A DNA stretch of 5,766 nucleotides from an uncultured Lachnospiraceae bacterium (GTDB lineage: Bacteria > Bacillota_A > Clostridia > Lachnospirales > Lachnospiraceae): contig CAMWWS010000191.1 of the NCBI GenBank assembly GCA_947178085.1, positions 1 through 5,766 of the forward strand. The letters run 5' to 3'. Below the pieces are notes generated by a model, which made no database searches, was not told the origin of the DNA, and saw nothing but the letters and a program-made list of their open reading frames with translations. A program made the position numbers and the translations under genes. Within the stretch, counting starts at the first letter, position 1. Each line of letters starts with the position of its first letter. This document shows, piece after piece, positions 5,147 to 5,766 of this stretch.

Positions 5147-5766
5147 ATGTACGAATTGGTACAGGTCAGTGAAAAGTGTTATTATATAAATTGTCCGGCG
5201 AAGATAGGAGTTTATGCAGCGGATCAGGATCATGTGTATCTGATCGACAGCGGTAATGATAAGGATGCGGGGAGGAAGGTCAGACAGATTCTGGAGCGGA
5301 ACGGCTGGCGCCTTGCCGCCATATTGAATACCCATTCCAATGCAGATCATATCGGCGGTAACCGTTATCTGCAGGGGCAGACGGGATGTAAGATTTATTC
5401 CGCAGGTATCGAGGCCGCTTTCACAAAATACCCTATACTGGAGCCGTCCTTTCTTTACGGCGGTTATCCGTGTAAGGACTTACGGCATAAGTTTCTGATG
5501 GCGCAGGAAAGTGATGTGACGGACTTTACAGATGAAGGATTCCCGAAGGAGATAGAAGTGATACCGCTGCCGGGACATTTCTTTGATATGGTGGGTTTTC
5601 GTATGCCGGACGGAGTAGTGTTCCTTGCGGACTGCATTAGCAGCAGGGAAACGCTGGAGAAGTATGCTGTTTCTTTCGTCTATGACGTAGGCGCTTATCT
5701 GGAAACGCTGGATATGGTTGAAGGGATGGAAGCCGCCATGTTTGTTCCGGCTCATGCGGAAGCATC
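5147..5766 (+). CDS. metallo-beta-lactamase-fold hydrolase, 3' end outside window
   Basis: From ATG 5147, with AGGAG at 5133-5137, the frame is open for 206 codons and runs off the window. The MBL-fold order is clear: strands ending YLIDSGND (31-38), the metal motif NTHSNADHIGG (61-71), LPGHFF (141-146), FLADCIS (159-165) and VPAHAE (200-205). Expected ligands H63, D67, H68, H144, D162 and H203 are present. The middle histidine of the usual HxHxDH is Asn65, so one metal site lacks a standard ligand. The enzyme may be mononuclear or may use Asn, which is inference. The fold covers thioesterase/glyoxalase-like hydrolases, lactonases and others; substrate cannot be assigned. No signal peptide is seen, so it should act in the cytoplasm. 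It starts 45 nt after the DUF3737 gene with no clear terminator between, so an operon is likely. Confidence 0.88.
   Translation, partial: MYELVQVSEKCYYINCPAKIGVYAADQDHVYLIDSGNDKDAGRKVRQILERNGWRLAAILNTHSNADHIGGNRYLQGQTGCKIYSAGIEAAFTKYPILEPSFLYGGYPCKDLRHKFLMAQESDVTDFTDEGFPKEIEVIPLPGHFFDMVGFRMPDGVVFLADCISSRETLEKYAVSFVYDVGAYLETLDMVEGMEAAMFVPAHAEA

Noticed and set aside
5111..5350. Minus-strand open frame opposite the MBL gene
   Set aside because: It is antisense to a clear MBL-fold coding sequence, has no family resemblance and is a shadow frame.

Overview
The window looks like chromosomal DNA from a low-to-moderate-GC Bacillota, most likely a gut Clostridia of the Lachnospiraceae type. This rests on strong AGGAG-type ribosome binding sites, AGA/AGG-rich codon use and protein flavours I associate with that group: an orphan HipA-like kinase of the CtkA/HipA fold, a DUF3737 protein and a RelE/ParE remnant. 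The assignment is inference; no marker gene is present.

Left part (1-1523): the C-terminal end of a protein resembling a methyl-accepting chemotaxis protein is followed by an N-terminally missing RelE/ParE toxin remnant with no antitoxin, then a hairpin that may be a terminator. Next comes an AT-rich lipoprotein gene with repeated Asp-box (BNR) motifs, predicted to be a surface beta-propeller. This part has the look of accessory, rearranged DNA.

Middle (1619-2794): a full-length HipA-like Ser/Thr kinase stands alone, with no HipB partner in the window. Its 3' end overlaps the 3' end of a convergent lysR-type regulator gene by 48 bp.

Right part (2747-5766): a LysR-type regulator on the minus strand diverges from a rightward cluster of three genes: a small helical protein of unknown function, a DUF3737 beta-helix protein and a metallo-beta-lactamase-fold protein cut by the window end. 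The intergenic region holds a perfect 10-bp inverted repeat covering the probable lysR -35 box. The repeat lies about 65-100 bp upstream of the predicted start of the rightward transcript, as expected for a LysR-type regulator that controls itself and a divergent target operon. The rightward promoter has an extended -10 and a short dyad in its spacer. The cluster's biochemical role is not evident from sequence. It is the best candidate here for an under-described unit: a regulated operon pairing a beta-helix protein with an MBL protein whose metal motif carries Asn in place of one His.
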